A DNA stretch of 64,000 nucleotides from Lentilactobacillus senioris DSM 24302 = JCM 17472 (GTDB taxonomy: Bacteria; Bacillota; Bacilli; Lactobacillales; Lactobacillaceae): contig NZ_AYZR01000008.1 of NCBI RefSeq assembly GCF_001436555.1, forward strand, positions 306,707-370,706. Direction: 5' to 3'. A program made the translations under genes and the position numbers. A model generated the notes under the pieces. The model saw nothing but the letters and a program-made list of their open reading frames with translations. It made no database searches and had not been told where the DNA came from. Of the stretch, positions 25,589 through 34,359 are shown piece by piece; positions within the stretch are counted from its first letter, which is position 1; every line of letters begins with the position of its first letter.

Positions 25589-26210
25589 TCTCATTACGAT
25601 AAAGACCAACTACTTTTCCTAAGATAGCAACTTGGGTCAAAATAATAGGAGCCATAGTATCATTTTCTGGTTGCAGACGATAATGGTCGCTTTCTCGATA
25701 GAATCGTTTACAAGTGGCTTCATTTTCATCAGTCATTGCAATTACGATTTCACCATTATCAGCGACATTTTGTTTTCTAACAATGACGTAGTCACCGTTT
25801 AAAATTCCAGCATTAATCATGCTTTCTCCTCGAATTTGTAGCATGAAGAGCGGTTGATCGGAGTTACCTAGGTTGGGTGGTAGTGGGAAGTAATCAGTAG
25901 CTTCTTCTACAGCCAAAATAGGTTCCCCGGCTGTTACAGTACCTAGCACGGGAATTTGTTTCTGTTCTGGTTCGACACCAAGCTCTTCTAATCCGGCAGC
26001 AGTGACTTCTAATGCTCTGGGTTTAGAAGGATCTTTAACTAAAAATCCCTTTTTTTCTAACCGGGATATGTGTCCGTGCACGGTGGATGTTGAAGATAAA
26101 TGGACTGCTTCGCCAATTTCGCGAACGGTAGGCGGATAACCATGTTCGTTAACCTTTTCCCAGATGTAATGCAAAATTTGTATTTGCTTGTTTTTTGGTG
26201 AATCCGTCAT
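25581..26210 (-). CDS. lexA: SOS repressor LexA
   Basis: 209-aa repressor-protease of the SOS response. The N-terminal winged helix (about 1-70) has [20 protein letters not shown]. The autocleavage site is Ala94-Gly95 in [10 protein letters not shown]; the catalytic dyad is Ser130 ([10 protein letters not shown]) and Lys168 (ATCKRFYRE). Spacing matches Bacillus LexA with a three-residue shift. Its promoter contains a LexA box at 26272-26285, so it is autorepressed. It is divergent from ynzC, as in Bacillus, though the yneA-type cell-division inhibitor gene found there is absent here. Confidence 0.96.
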   Translation of the reverse strand: MTDSPKNKQIQILHYIWEKVNEHGYPPTVREIGEAVHLSSTSTVHGHISRLEKKGFLVKDPSKPRALEVTAAGLEELGVEPEQKQIPVLGTVTAGEPILAVEEATDYFPLPPNLGNSDQPLFMLQIRGESMINAGILNGDYVIVRKQNVADNGEIVIAMTDENEATCKRFYRESDHYRLQPENDTMAPIILTQVAILGKVVGLYRNEIE

Positions 26211-26245
26211 ATTCCTTACCTCAGTTTAATCGTTTGAATAATCAC

Positions 26246-26285
26246 ATTTTAGCATAACTAAGGTACCAATTCAAACAAATGTTCG
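26246..26285 (-). promoter_or_regulatory. lexA promoter with LexA (SOS) box
   Basis: On the minus strand: -35 TTGAAT (26269-26274) and -10 TAAAAT (26246-26251), 17 bp apart, with an extended TG. The 14-bp CGAAC-ATTT-GTTTG (plus-strand positions 26272-26285) matches the Gram-positive consensus CGAAC-N4-GTTCG with one arm change, and overlaps the -35 box. Confidence 0.85.
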
Positions 26286-26318
26286 GCTAATTTCTTAGCG
26301 TATTTAGTAACAAGCTGG

Positions 26319-26324
26319 TATAAT
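26319..26324 (+). promoter_or_regulatory. Extended -10 of the ynzC promoter
   Basis: TATAAT with upstream TGG (26316-26318), i.e. TG-n-TATAAT, 35 bp before ynzC. A weak -35 (TTAGCG at 26295) lies 18 bp upstream. Confidence 0.65.
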
Positions 26325-26358
26325 GGTTGAGATAGAAAATTCGATAGGGGGCATTTTG

Positions 26359-26643
26359 ATGGCTGAAGATAAAAAAGAAAACAAATTAGACCAAATTGAA
26401 GATGAGGTAATGAAACAAATTGTACCTCGAATTAACGAACTGGCTAAAAAAGCTAAGGCAGAAGGCTTAACGGAATTGGAAAAAGTGGAACAAAAGGACT
26501 TACGGGACAAATACGTTAAGAGATTCCGGGAAAACTTCAAATCACAAATTGAAATGATGAAGATTTACGATAAAGAAGGTAAAGAAGTTACTTCTGATAA
26601 AGTAAAGGATATCCAACGGGAAAAAGGGCTTCGGGACGATTAA
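26359..26643 (+). CDS. ynzC: DUF896 protein YnzC
   Basis: 94-aa DUF896 protein. Seen: PRINELAKKAKAEGLTELEK then QKDLRDKYVKRFRENFKSQ, the family core (N-terminal helical hairpin). The C-terminal tail DKVKDIQREKGLRDD is charged. Function unknown; in Bacillus ynzC lies in the SOS-controlled cluster next to lexA, as here. ATG 26359 follows AGGGGG; a longer start at 26323 would begin before the likely transcript start. Confidence 0.9.
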   Translation: MAEDKKENKLDQIEDEVMKQIVPRINELAKKAKAEGLTELEKVEQKDLRDKYVKRFRENFKSQIEMMKIYDKEGKEVTSDKVKDIQREKGLRDD

Positions 26644-26718
26644 ATTTAAGATTCCTGCTTTTAATTTTGCCTACTCTTGTGTAGAATTAAAGGGTGAGAT
26701 TATAAAGGAGGACTGAAC

Positions 26719-26946
26719 TTGGCTACTTGGGTTTGGATTTTACTTATTGTATTAGCTTTGGTATTGGGACTTGTTGGTGGCTTCTATGGCGCACGTCGTT
26801 ACATGGAAAACTACATCAAGGATAACCCGCCAATTAGTGAAGACCAGTTGCGACAAATGATGATGCAAATGGGTCAAAAACCTTCACAAAAGAAGATCAA
26901 TCAAATGATGCACAGCATGAAAAATCAAAGTCGTAATCAAAAATAA
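26719..26946 (+). CDS. yneF: YneF/UPF0154 membrane protein
   Basis: 75-aa protein with one N-terminal helix ([20 protein letters not shown]) then [40 protein letters not shown]. This is the typical UPF0154 pattern. Function unknown; conserved beside ynzC. TTG 26719 follows AAAGGAGG. Followed by a terminator. Confidence 0.92.
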   Translation: MATWVWILLIVLALVLGLVGGFYGARRYMENYIKDNPPISEDQLRQMMMQMGQKPSQKKINQMMHSMKNQSRNQK

Positions 26947-26976
26947 AAAACCTGCCGTCTGGCAGGTTTTCTATTT
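26946..26976 (+). terminator. Terminator after yneF
   Basis: AAAACCTGCC and GGCAGGTTTT form a perfect 10-bp stem with loop GTCT and trailing Ts. Confidence 0.85.
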
Positions 26977-27597
26977 TTTCTTAGAGACATCTACATATTT
27001 GAAGTCGGGATTAATTGATTTATCTAGCTGGTCAAATGCAGTTTGCATTTGTTCATCAAACTTAGCTTGATTCTCAGCAGTTAGCTTGGTTTTGCGGTCA
27101 ATATAAATTGGCTCACCAAAATCAACGGTAACTGCTTTTCTACTAAAAAGACGCTTAAAAGTTAATGGTCCTTGGTAGACTGTCGGTACTAGTGGTAGGC
27201 CAGTCAGTTGGGCAATTAACAATGCTCCTCCCTTTAATTCTGATGAATGCCTAGTTCCTGATGGAAAAACAATTAACGATAAATCAGTTTTCTTCAAGAT
27301 CTTAACTGGAGTTTTAATTGCGGACGGTCCTGGGTTACTGCGATCAACAGCAAAAGCATTGACGTGTAATAAAATCCATCTGATAATTGGATTTTGGAAA
27401 AGTTCCTTTTTGGCCATAAAACTAAATTTTTTCGGACTAGCTGCTAAGGCGTAATAAATGGGGTCAAACCAAGTTCTATGAGGACCGACGAGAATATAAT
27501 TTCCTTTGGGGAGCCGTTCCTTGTGCAAGTAATGCGCATTACCATTAATTAAAAATAGTAAAAAACGAACGACAACTCTTAAAAATGAATATACCAA
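26971..27597 (-). CDS. plsC: 1-acyl-sn-glycerol-3-phosphate acyltransferase
   Basis: 208-aa acyltransferase that acylates lysophosphatidic acid to phosphatidic acid, the precursor of membrane lipids and the substrate of CdsA (34360). Seen: N-terminal hydrophobic segment, GPHRTWFDPIYY (H-x4-D), FMAKKELFQNP, and IVFPSGTRHS for the usual PEGTR. The variant GTRH ending instead of GTRS is noted. TTG start behind AAGGAG. Minus strand, convergent with yneF. Confidence 0.9.
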   Translation of the reverse strand: MVYSFLRVVVRFLLFLINGNAHYLHKERLPKGNYILVGPHRTWFDPIYYALAASPKKFSFMAKKELFQNPIIRWILLHVNAFAVDRSNPGPSAIKTPVKILKKTDLSLIVFPSGTRHSSELKGGALLIAQLTGLPLVPTVYQGPLTFKRLFSRKAVTVDFGEPIYIDRKTKLTAENQAKFDEQMQTAFDQLDKSINPDFKYVDVSKKK

Positions 27598-27689
27598 TAT
27601 TACTCTCCTTGATTATAAAGATACTAGATTAATAGTACGTACAATCAAAATAATTAGCAAGTTAAATTGTATTGAAAAGAGGATATAAG

Positions 27690-28427
27690 ATGCTTAAAGA
27701 CGGTGAAAGAATTGATCAGCTCTATAGTCAAAATGTACAAATTATACAAAGTACGGATGTTTTTTCTTTTTCTTTAGACGCAGTCTTGCTAGCCAATTTT
27801 AGTAGGGTAGGAGGTCGAGATCGCCAAGTAGTTGATTTATGCGCTGGTAACGGTGCTGTAGGGTTATTTTTAACCGGTAAAACTAACGCTTCAATTACGA
27901 TGATTGAAATTCAGCCCCGGTTAGCAGATATGGCGCAAAGAAGCATAGAATTAAACTACTTAACTGAACAGGTAAAAGTAATTAATGCAGATTTGAAAGA
28001 CAGTTTTGAATATTTAAAGAAGGACTCCGTAGATGTAGTTACTGTCAACCCTCCTTATTTTGTTAACTATGATGATAGTCAAAAGAATCCTAATCCACAC
28101 TTAGCAATTGCTAGACATGAACTAGCAACTAATCTGGAAACCGTGGTTAAAACGAGCTCGGGGTTACTTAAGATGAATGCTAAATTCTTTTGTGTTTTTC
28201 GCCCTGATCGGCTAACAGATCTATTGGTGACGATGAGAACTAATAGAATCGAACCTAAACGAATTCAATTTGTTCGTTCACGTGAAGGTGATAACGCTAA
28301 TATGGTATTAGTGGAAGGAATTAAAGATGGTAAATTGAACGGGGTAAAAGTGATTGAAGATATCATCGTTTACGATGGTGATCACTATTCAAAAACAGTG
28401 AAGAAGATGCTATATGGTGAACAATAA
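27690..28427 (+). CDS. tRNA1(Val) A37 N6-methyltransferase-like protein
   Basis: 245-aa TrmN6/YabB-type methyltransferase. Seen: SFSLDAVLLANF, motif I VVDLCAGNGAVGLFL, acidic IEIQPRLADMA, and catalytic TVNPPYF (NPPY). It would modify tRNA; the exact position is family knowledge. ATG 27690 follows AGAGGA. It overlaps the GIY-YIG gene by 14 nt, an association common in Firmicutes (yabB-yazA). Confidence 0.9.
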   Translation: MLKDGERIDQLYSQNVQIIQSTDVFSFSLDAVLLANFSRVGGRDRQVVDLCAGNGAVGLFLTGKTNASITMIEIQPRLADMAQRSIELNYLTEQVKVINADLKDSFEYLKKDSVDVVTVNPPYFVNYDDSQKNPNPHLAIARHELATNLETVVKTSSGLLKMNAKFFCVFRPDRLTDLLVTMRTNRIEPKRIQFVRSREGDNANMVLVEGIKDGKLNGVKVIEDIIVYDGDHYSKTVKKMLYGEQ

Positions 28428-28710
28428 TTACTATATGTACGTCATTGAGTGCCTAGACGGTTCTTTGTATACTGGTTATAGCACCGATGTGCTTCGTCGT
28501 TTTAAGCAACATGCTAGTGGTAAGGGAGCTAAGTATACTAAAGCTCACCCACCCAAGCGGCTTATTTATTATGAACAATTTGATAATCAGCATGCTGCAT
28601 TACATGCTGAAGCAGAATTTAAGAAGAAAAGTCGCAAGCAAAAACTAACCTATATTACCGAAAATGAATCCGATTTACCTCTTCTAGAAGCCGGAAAAAT
28701 GATACAATAA
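28414..28710 (+). CDS. GIY-YIG domain protein (UPF0213/YazA)
   Basis: 98-aa GIY-YIG fold protein. Seen: YYMYVIECLDGSLYTGYSTD (the GIY...YIG strands), LRRFKQHASGKGAKYTKAHP, YEQFDNQHAALHAEAEFKKK. This is the YhbQ/YazA group of putative nucleases of unknown role. ATG 28414 lies inside the end of the methyltransferase gene. Confidence 0.92.
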   Translation: MVNNNYYMYVIECLDGSLYTGYSTDVLRRFKQHASGKGAKYTKAHPPKRLIYYEQFDNQHAALHAEAEFKKKSRKQKLTYITENESDLPLLEAGKMIQ

Positions 28711-28745
28711 TTTTATAGAACTGACAATTACAGGAGGTTTCACTA

Positions 28746-29747
28746 ATGAAAATTGTTGCTTATGGAATTCGTGACGATGAACGACCATTTTTAGATCAAT
28801 GGAGCAAAGAAAATCCAGACGTTGAAGTGGTAGGGAAAAGTGAATTATTAGATGACCAAACTGTTGCAGACGCTAAAGGTGCAGATGGAATTGTCGTCTA
28901 CCAACAAAAACCTTATACTGCTAGCGTAATTAATAAGCTAGGAGAATATGGAATTAAGTTTATGTCGCTCAGAAACGTTGGGATCGATAACATTGATTGG
29001 CCAGCTATTAAAGCTAATGATATTCAAGTAACTAACGTGCCTGCCTATTCCCCCGAGGCAATTGGAGAGTACACGGTAACTACTTTAATGATGTTATTAC
29101 GACACGCCCGTCAGTTTATACGTAAAGAGTCTCAAGGTAATTTTAAGTGGGCTCCAGATATTGCTGATGAACTTAATCAAATGACCGTAGGGGTTTATGC
29201 TACGGGCAAGATTGGTCGGGCAGCTATTAATATTTATCGGGGCTTCGGGGCTAAGGTAATTGCTTATGATATTTACCGTAATCCTGAATTGGACGCAGAG
29301 GGAATTTATGTGGATACTCCAGAAGAGTTATACGCTCAAAGTGACGTCATTTCTCTTCATGCTCCTGCCACTGCAGAAAATGAACATATGTTAAACGACC
29401 AAGCTTTTGCTAATATGAAGGATGGCGTTTGGATTTTAAATCCTGCTCGAGGAACATTAATTGATACAGATGCTTTAATTAGAGCCCTTGACAGTGGCAA
29501 AGTAGCTGGTGCCGGCTTAGATGTTTATGAAGATGAAGTTGGAATTTTCAATAGCGATTTTGGTAGCTTTGATGCCATTCCAGACGAACGACTCAAGGAT
29601 TTAATGAAACGAGAAAACGTAATTGTTACTCCTCATATTGCCTTTTATACTAAGCGGGCCGTTAAAAATATGGTTTACTATGCCATGGATGCTAACAAAG
29701 ACCTCTTTGAAACTGGTAAGTCTGATAAATTAGTACAGGTAGATTAA
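28746..29747 (+). CDS. ldhD: D-lactate dehydrogenase (D-2-hydroxyacid dehydrogenase)
   Basis: Reduces pyruvate to D-lactate with NADH, regenerating NAD in fermentation. 333 aa, typical. Seen: SLRNVGIDNIDW, NAD motif GVYATGKIGRAAINIYRGFG, NPARGTLIDTDALIRAL with catalytic Arg, GAGLDVYEDEVG with Glu region, and VIVTPHIAFYTKRAV with the catalytic His. ATG 28746 follows AGGAGG. It precedes the rpsB promoter by 12 nt. Confidence 0.93.
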   Translation: MKIVAYGIRDDERPFLDQWSKENPDVEVVGKSELLDDQTVADAKGADGIVVYQQKPYTASVINKLGEYGIKFMSLRNVGIDNIDWPAIKANDIQVTNVPAYSPEAIGEYTVTTLMMLLRHARQFIRKESQGNFKWAPDIADELNQMTVGVYATGKIGRAAINIYRGFGAKVIAYDIYRNPELDAEGIYVDTPEELYAQSDVISLHAPATAENEHMLNDQAFANMKDGVWILNPARGTLIDTDALIRALDSGKVAGAGLDVYEDEVGIFNSDFGSFDAIPDERLKDLMKRENVIVTPHIAFYTKRAVKNMVYYAMDANKDLFETGKSDKLVQVD

Positions 29748-29759
29748 CCAAACAATTAC

Positions 29760-29788
29760 TTGCTATCTAAATAATAATTAGGTATAAT
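29760..29788 (+). promoter_or_regulatory. rpsB promoter
   Basis: -35 TTGCTA (29760-29765) and perfect -10 TATAAT (29783-29788), 17 bp apart. It would start transcription near 29795, leaving a leader of about 100 nt. Confidence 0.8.
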
Positions 29789-29811
29789 TTTAAGAGTGTT
29801 TTAAATACACA

Positions 29812-29870
29812 CCCGCAACGATGATGATTAAGTGCCGATTGGTGTGATCATCAGGTGAATTGCGGGGAGG
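29812..29870 (+). ncRNA. Structured rpsB leader, candidate S2 autoregulatory element
   Basis: CCCGCAA (29812-29818) pairs with TTGCGGG (29860-29866), enclosing a second stem GATGAT (29820-29825) with ATCATC (29847-29852). The outer 3' arm merges with the GGGGAGG SD (29864-29870). This arrangement suggests ribosomal protein S2 or another ligand could block ribosome entry. It is not a known riboswitch to me; assignment is inference. Confidence 0.6.
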
Positions 29871-29895
29871 AAAAAACTAAATGGAGGCTATTACA

Positions 29896-30678
29896 ATGGC
29901 TGTTATTTCTATGAAACAATTGTTGGAAGCCGGGGTACACTTCGGTCACCAAACTCGTCGCTGGAATCCTAAGATGAAGCAATACATCTTTACTGAAAGA
30001 AATGGTATCTACATTATCGATCTTCAAAAGACTGTTAAGCTCATCGATGCTGCTTACAACTTTATGAAGGATGAATCTGCAAAGGGTGCTGTTATCTTAT
30101 TCGTTGGTACTAAAAAACAAGCTCAAGATTCAATCGCTGAAGAAGCTACTCGTGCAGGTCAATACTACGTTAACCATCGTTGGTTAGGTGGAACTTTGAC
30201 TAACTGGAATACCATCCAATCACGTGTTCAACGTCTTAAAGATCTTAAGGCAATGGAAAACGATGGTACTTTTGAACGTTTGCCTAAGAAAGAAGTTTCA
30301 CTTCTTATTAAGCAACGTGAAAAGCTTGAACGTTTCTTAGGTGGTATTGAAGATATGCCACGGATCCCAGATGTATTATTCATCGTTGATCCTCGTAAGG
30401 AACAAATCGCAGTTCACGAAGCTCAAAAACTTAACATCCCTATCGTTGCTATGGTTGATACTAACACTGACCCAGACCAAATTGACGTTGTTATTCCTTC
30501 AAATGATGACGCTATCCGGGCCGTACGTTTGATTACTTCTAAGATGGCTGACGCTATCATCGAAGGTCACCAAGGCGAAGATGATGTAAACGAAGAAGTT
30601 TTTGTTGAAAAAGCTTCTGATGGAAACGAATCAATCGAAGAAATTGTCGATGTTGTTGAAAACAACGACGAAAAATAA
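29896..30678 (+). CDS. rpsB: Ribosomal protein S2
   Basis: 260-aa small-subunit protein. Seen: [66 protein letters not shown]. The canonical start is ATG 29896 behind ATGGAGG (29881-29887). An in-frame ATG at 29881 with its own SD GGGGAGG would add five residues, so two initiation sites compete. Followed by a hairpin and tsf, the usual pair. Confidence 0.96.
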   Translation: MAVISMKQLLEAGVHFGHQTRRWNPKMKQYIFTERNGIYIIDLQKTVKLIDAAYNFMKDESAKGAVILFVGTKKQAQDSIAEEATRAGQYYVNHRWLGGTLTNWNTIQSRVQRLKDLKAMENDGTFERLPKKEVSLLIKQREKLERFLGGIEDMPRIPDVLFIVDPRKEQIAVHEAQKLNIPIVAMVDTNTDPDQIDVVIPSNDDAIRAVRLITSKMADAIIEGHQGEDDVNEEVFVEKASDGNESIEEIVDVVENNDEK

Positions 30679-30690
30679 TTAATATTTAAC

Positions 30691-30744
30691 AAGGCTGACT
30701 AGTCGCTCCGGACCTTACTGGCCTAGTGACGGTCAGCTTTTATT
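30691..30744 (+). terminator. Hairpin between rpsB and tsf
   Basis: AAGGCTGAC (30691-30699) pairs with GTCAGCTTT (one G-T pair), and GTCGCT pairs with AGTGAC inside, followed by TATTTTT. It may partly terminate and set the S2:EF-Ts ratio. Confidence 0.65.
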
Positions 30745-30762
30745 TTTAGGAGGGTTTTAAAT

Positions 30763-31641
30763 ATGGCAAGTATTTCTGCTTCTCAAGTTAAAGAATTGCG
30801 TGAAAAAACTGGTGTTGGTATGATGGACGCCAAAAAGGCTTTAGTTGCTGCTGATGGTGATTTCGAAAAAGCAACTGAAATTCTTCGTGAAAAAGGTGCC
30901 GCTAAGGCTGCTAAGAAGAATGATAAAGTCGCTGCTAATGGTTTAGCACGGATTGCCGTTCATGACAACGATGCTGCTATTACTGAAATCAATTCAGAAA
31001 CTGACTTTGTTTCAACTAATGATACTTTCAAAGATTTAGTTGATATGGTTACTGATGTAATCGCAATTAAGAAACCTAACTCAATGGAAGGTGCTATGGC
31101 TCTTCCTACTGCTAAAGGTACTATTAATGATGCTATCGTAGAAACTACTCAAATTACTGGTGAAAAAGTTAGTTTGCGTCGTTTCCAAGTAGTTACTAAG
31201 GAAGACGATGAAGTATTTGGAGCATACCTTCACAATGGTGGTTTGATTGGTGCTTTGACCGTCTTGAAGGGTGTAGATGCTAGTGTTGCTAAAGAAGTTG
31301 CAATGCACGTTGCTGCTACTAACCCACAATTCTTGAACCGTAACGACGTTCCTGCTGAACGTTTGGCTCAAGAAAAAGAAGAATTAACTAAGGAAGCTTT
31401 AAACGAAGGCAAGCCTGAAAAGATCGTTGAAAAAATGGTTGAAGGTCGTTTGAACAAGTTCTTGGCAGAAATTTGCCTTGAAGACCAACCTTTTGTTATG
31501 GATCCTGACCAAACTGTTGGCCAATATGTAGCTGCTAAAGGTGGCTCAATCACTAGCTTCGTTCGTTACGAAGTAGGTGAAGGTATCGAAGTTGAACAAA
31601 AGAGCTTTGAAGACGAAGTTCGTGAACAAATGAACGGCTAA
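30763..31641 (+). CDS. tsf: Elongation factor Ts
   Basis: Nucleotide exchange factor for EF-Tu. 292 aa. Seen: KELREKTGVGMMDAKKALV, GDFEKATEILREKGAAKA, AVTEINSETDFVS-like EINSETDFVSTND, and the C-terminal DQPFVMDPDQTVGQYV. ATG 30763 follows AGGAGGG. A terminator follows at 31655. Confidence 0.96.
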   Translation: MASISASQVKELREKTGVGMMDAKKALVAADGDFEKATEILREKGAAKAAKKNDKVAANGLARIAVHDNDAAITEINSETDFVSTNDTFKDLVDMVTDVIAIKKPNSMEGAMALPTAKGTINDAIVETTQITGEKVSLRRFQVVTKEDDEVFGAYLHNGGLIGALTVLKGVDASVAKEVAMHVAATNPQFLNRNDVPAERLAQEKEELTKEALNEGKPEKIVEKMVEGRLNKFLAEICLEDQPFVMDPDQTVGQYVAAKGGSITSFVRYEVGEGIEVEQKSFEDEVREQMNG

Positions 31642-31654
31642 ATTACCGTTTATT

Positions 31655-31693
31655 AAAAACCATGGAAAGTTTATTCTTTTCATGGTTTTTTAT
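31655..31693 (+). terminator. Terminator after tsf
   Basis: AAAAACCATGGAAAG and CTTTTCATGGTTTTT form a long stem with one mismatch, followed by Ts. Confidence 0.85.
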
Positions 31694-31745
31694 TTGACCA
31701 GATTTATTGTTGTGAATGTAGTTATTATGCTAAAATTGAATATAA

Positions 31746-32492
<747 letters not shown>

Positions 32493-32493
32493 A

Positions 32494-33057
32494 ATGGCAG
32501 ATGTAGATACAATTTTAAACGAAGCAAAAACCAAAATGAAAAAAGCCGAAGATGTTTTAGGTCGGGAATTAGGTGGAATTCGCGCGGGACATGCCAATGC
32601 CAGTTTATTGAATCGGGTAATGGTAGATTATTATGATGTTCCAACTCCATTAAACCAAATTGCTGCAATATCTATTCCAGAAGCACGGGTAATTATGGTT
32701 ACCCCGTATGATAAATCTGCTTTAGAAAATATTGAAAAAGGGATTTATGAAGCTGATTTAGGAATTAGTCCAGCTAATGACGGGACTGCTATCCGGTTGG
32801 TTGTTCCTCAATTAACTGAAGAACGGCGTAAAGAAATCGCCAAACAAGTTAAAGCAACTGGTGAAAAGAGTAAAGTAGCAGTTAGAAATGTTCGCCGTGA
32901 AGCGATGGATTCTTTGAAAAAAGGTAACAAAGCTGACGAAATTACCGATGATCAACTACACAATTACGAAGACAAAGTCCAAAAAATTACTGATGATGCA
33001 ATTAAAAAGGTAGATTCAATGGTTGCGGACAAAGAAAAAGAAGTTATTAGTGGTTAA
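32494..33057 (+). CDS. frr: Ribosome recycling factor
   Basis: Dissociates post-termination ribosomes with EF-G. 187 aa. Seen: AEDVLGRELGGIRAGHANAS, LLNRVMVDYY, TPYDKSALENIEKGIYEAD, NDGTAIRLVVPQLTEERRKE, NVRREAMDSLKK. SD AAGGAG lies in the end of pyrH. Followed 17 nt later by an unknown gene rather than directly by uppS. Confidence 0.96.
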   Translation: MADVDTILNEAKTKMKKAEDVLGRELGGIRAGHANASLLNRVMVDYYDVPTPLNQIAAISIPEARVIMVTPYDKSALENIEKGIYEADLGISPANDGTAIRLVVPQLTEERRKEIAKQVKATGEKSKVAVRNVRREAMDSLKKGNKADEITDDQLHNYEDKVQKITDDAIKKVDSMVADKEKEVISG

Positions 33058-33074
33058 GAAAGAGGGAAATAATA

Positions 33075-33512
33075 ATGGCAGACGAAAATAATGAGATTGA
33101 AGTAATTCCTGGATCACCCGAATTTGAACAAATGTTGTTTAAAATTAATGGTGAAGTAAATAATGACAATTTAGCTGTCTTGAACTTTGGTGGTAACCAA
33201 CTACAAGAAGTCCAACCTGACATGTATGCAATGCCTGCATATATTGATGATAATTTCAACTTATTTTTTATCGTTGCACCTCTAGTTGAAAACGACTGGG
33301 TAATTGCCTTTTCCACTGCTGAAATTGAAAATGGCAACGAAATTACTGATCTATCTGAACCAATGACTACCGGTGAAGGTTTAAATTCAATGGGTGAAGT
33401 TAGTCCAGAATCAGCTAATCAGTTATTACAATATTTCAATACTTTGGTTGACGCCAAACGTGGAGAATGGCGAATGATTGAAAAAAACCAGAACCCCAAC
33501 ATTGAAGAATAG
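33075..33512 (+). CDS. Acidic protein of unknown function between frr and uppS
   Basis: 145-aa protein I do not recognise. It is acidic, has no membrane helix, signal or cysteine, and begins MADENNEIEVIPGSPEFEQ. The middle has beta-like segments (LAVLNFGGNQLQEVQPDMYA, FNLFFIVAPLVENDWVIAFS), and it ends QNPNIEE. ATG 33075 follows AGAGGG. Separated from frr by 17 nt and closed by a terminator at 33515, it is a tail gene of the pyrH-frr transcript. It may be a lineage-specific translation-linked or stress protein; no function assigned. Confidence 0.75.
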   Translation: MADENNEIEVIPGSPEFEQMLFKINGEVNNDNLAVLNFGGNQLQEVQPDMYAMPAYIDDNFNLFFIVAPLVENDWVIAFSTAEIENGNEITDLSEPMTTGEGLNSMGEVSPESANQLLQYFNTLVDAKRGEWRMIEKNQNPNIEE

Positions 33513-33514
33513 TA

Positions 33515-33549
33515 ATAAAGGATGAGTTAGACCTCATCCTTTATTTTTG
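33515..33549 (+). terminator. Terminator after the pyrH-frr unit
   Basis: TAAAGGATGAG and CTCATCCTTTA pair around a short loop, followed by Ts. Confidence 0.85.
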
Positions 33550-33579
33550 AAATAAAATGATAAATAGGGAGGTAGTTGT

Positions 33580-34350
33580 ATGGTTTTTAATACCAAGAAA
33601 ATAGTGACCGATCAATTGGATAAAACCAATGTTCCTGAGCATGTCGCGATTATTATGGATGGTAACGGTCGCTGGGCCAAACGACGGCATTTACCCCGAA
33701 TTGCGGGTCATAAAAAAGGAATGGATACTGTTAAAACTATCACGATGGCTGCTAGTGAAATGGGAGTTAAGGTGTTAACTCTTTATGCTTTTTCAACCGA
33801 GAACTGGAAACGACCGACTGATGAAGTTAATTACTTAATGAGCTTACCGACTACTTTCTTTAGCAGTTTCGTCCCAGACTTAATAGAGAATAATGTTTCA
33901 GTAAAAGTGATTGGGTATGTCGATCAGTTACCAGCCGCTACTCAAAAAGCGGTTAATGATGCCGTGGAGCAGACTAAAGATTGTACCGGAATGATTCTTA
34001 ATTTTGCTCTTAACTATGGCTCTAGAGCAGAAATTACGACGGCGGTTAAAGAGATTGCTCAAGAAGCCGCTGAGGGAACTCTAGATGTTAACCAAATAAA
34101 TGAACAAACCATAGATCAGCATTTAATGACTAAATTTTTAGGGAATTTGGCAGCACCAGATGTTTTGATTAGGTCTAGTGGTGAGGAACGGATTTCTAAT
34201 TTCTTATTGTGGCAAATAGCATACAGTGAACTGATTTTTACTGACACATATTGGCCTGATTTCACTGCAGAACTTTTTGCCAGCTTAATAATTGAATATC
34301 AAGGACGTCACCGACGATTTGGTGGGTTAGATCCTGATAAAAAGGAGTAG
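33580..34350 (+). CDS. uppS: Undecaprenyl diphosphate synthase
   Basis: Extends farnesyl diphosphate to the C55 carrier lipid for peptidoglycan and teichoic acid. 256 aa. Seen: AIIMDGNGRWAKRR with catalytic Asp27, HKKGMDTVK, YAFSTENWKRP, NYGSRAEI, and RSSGEERISNFLLWQIAYSE. ATG 33580 follows GGGAGG. First gene of uppS-cdsA-rseP-proS-polC. Confidence 0.96.
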   Translation: MVFNTKKIVTDQLDKTNVPEHVAIIMDGNGRWAKRRHLPRIAGHKKGMDTVKTITMAASEMGVKVLTLYAFSTENWKRPTDEVNYLMSLPTTFFSSFVPDLIENNVSVKVIGYVDQLPAATQKAVNDAVEQTKDCTGMILNFALNYGSRAEITTAVKEIAQEAAEGTLDVNQINEQTIDQHLMTKFLGNLAAPDVLIRSSGEERISNFLLWQIAYSELIFTDTYWPDFTAELFASLIIEYQGRHRRFGGLDPDKKE

Positions 34351-34359
34351 GTGAAAAAA

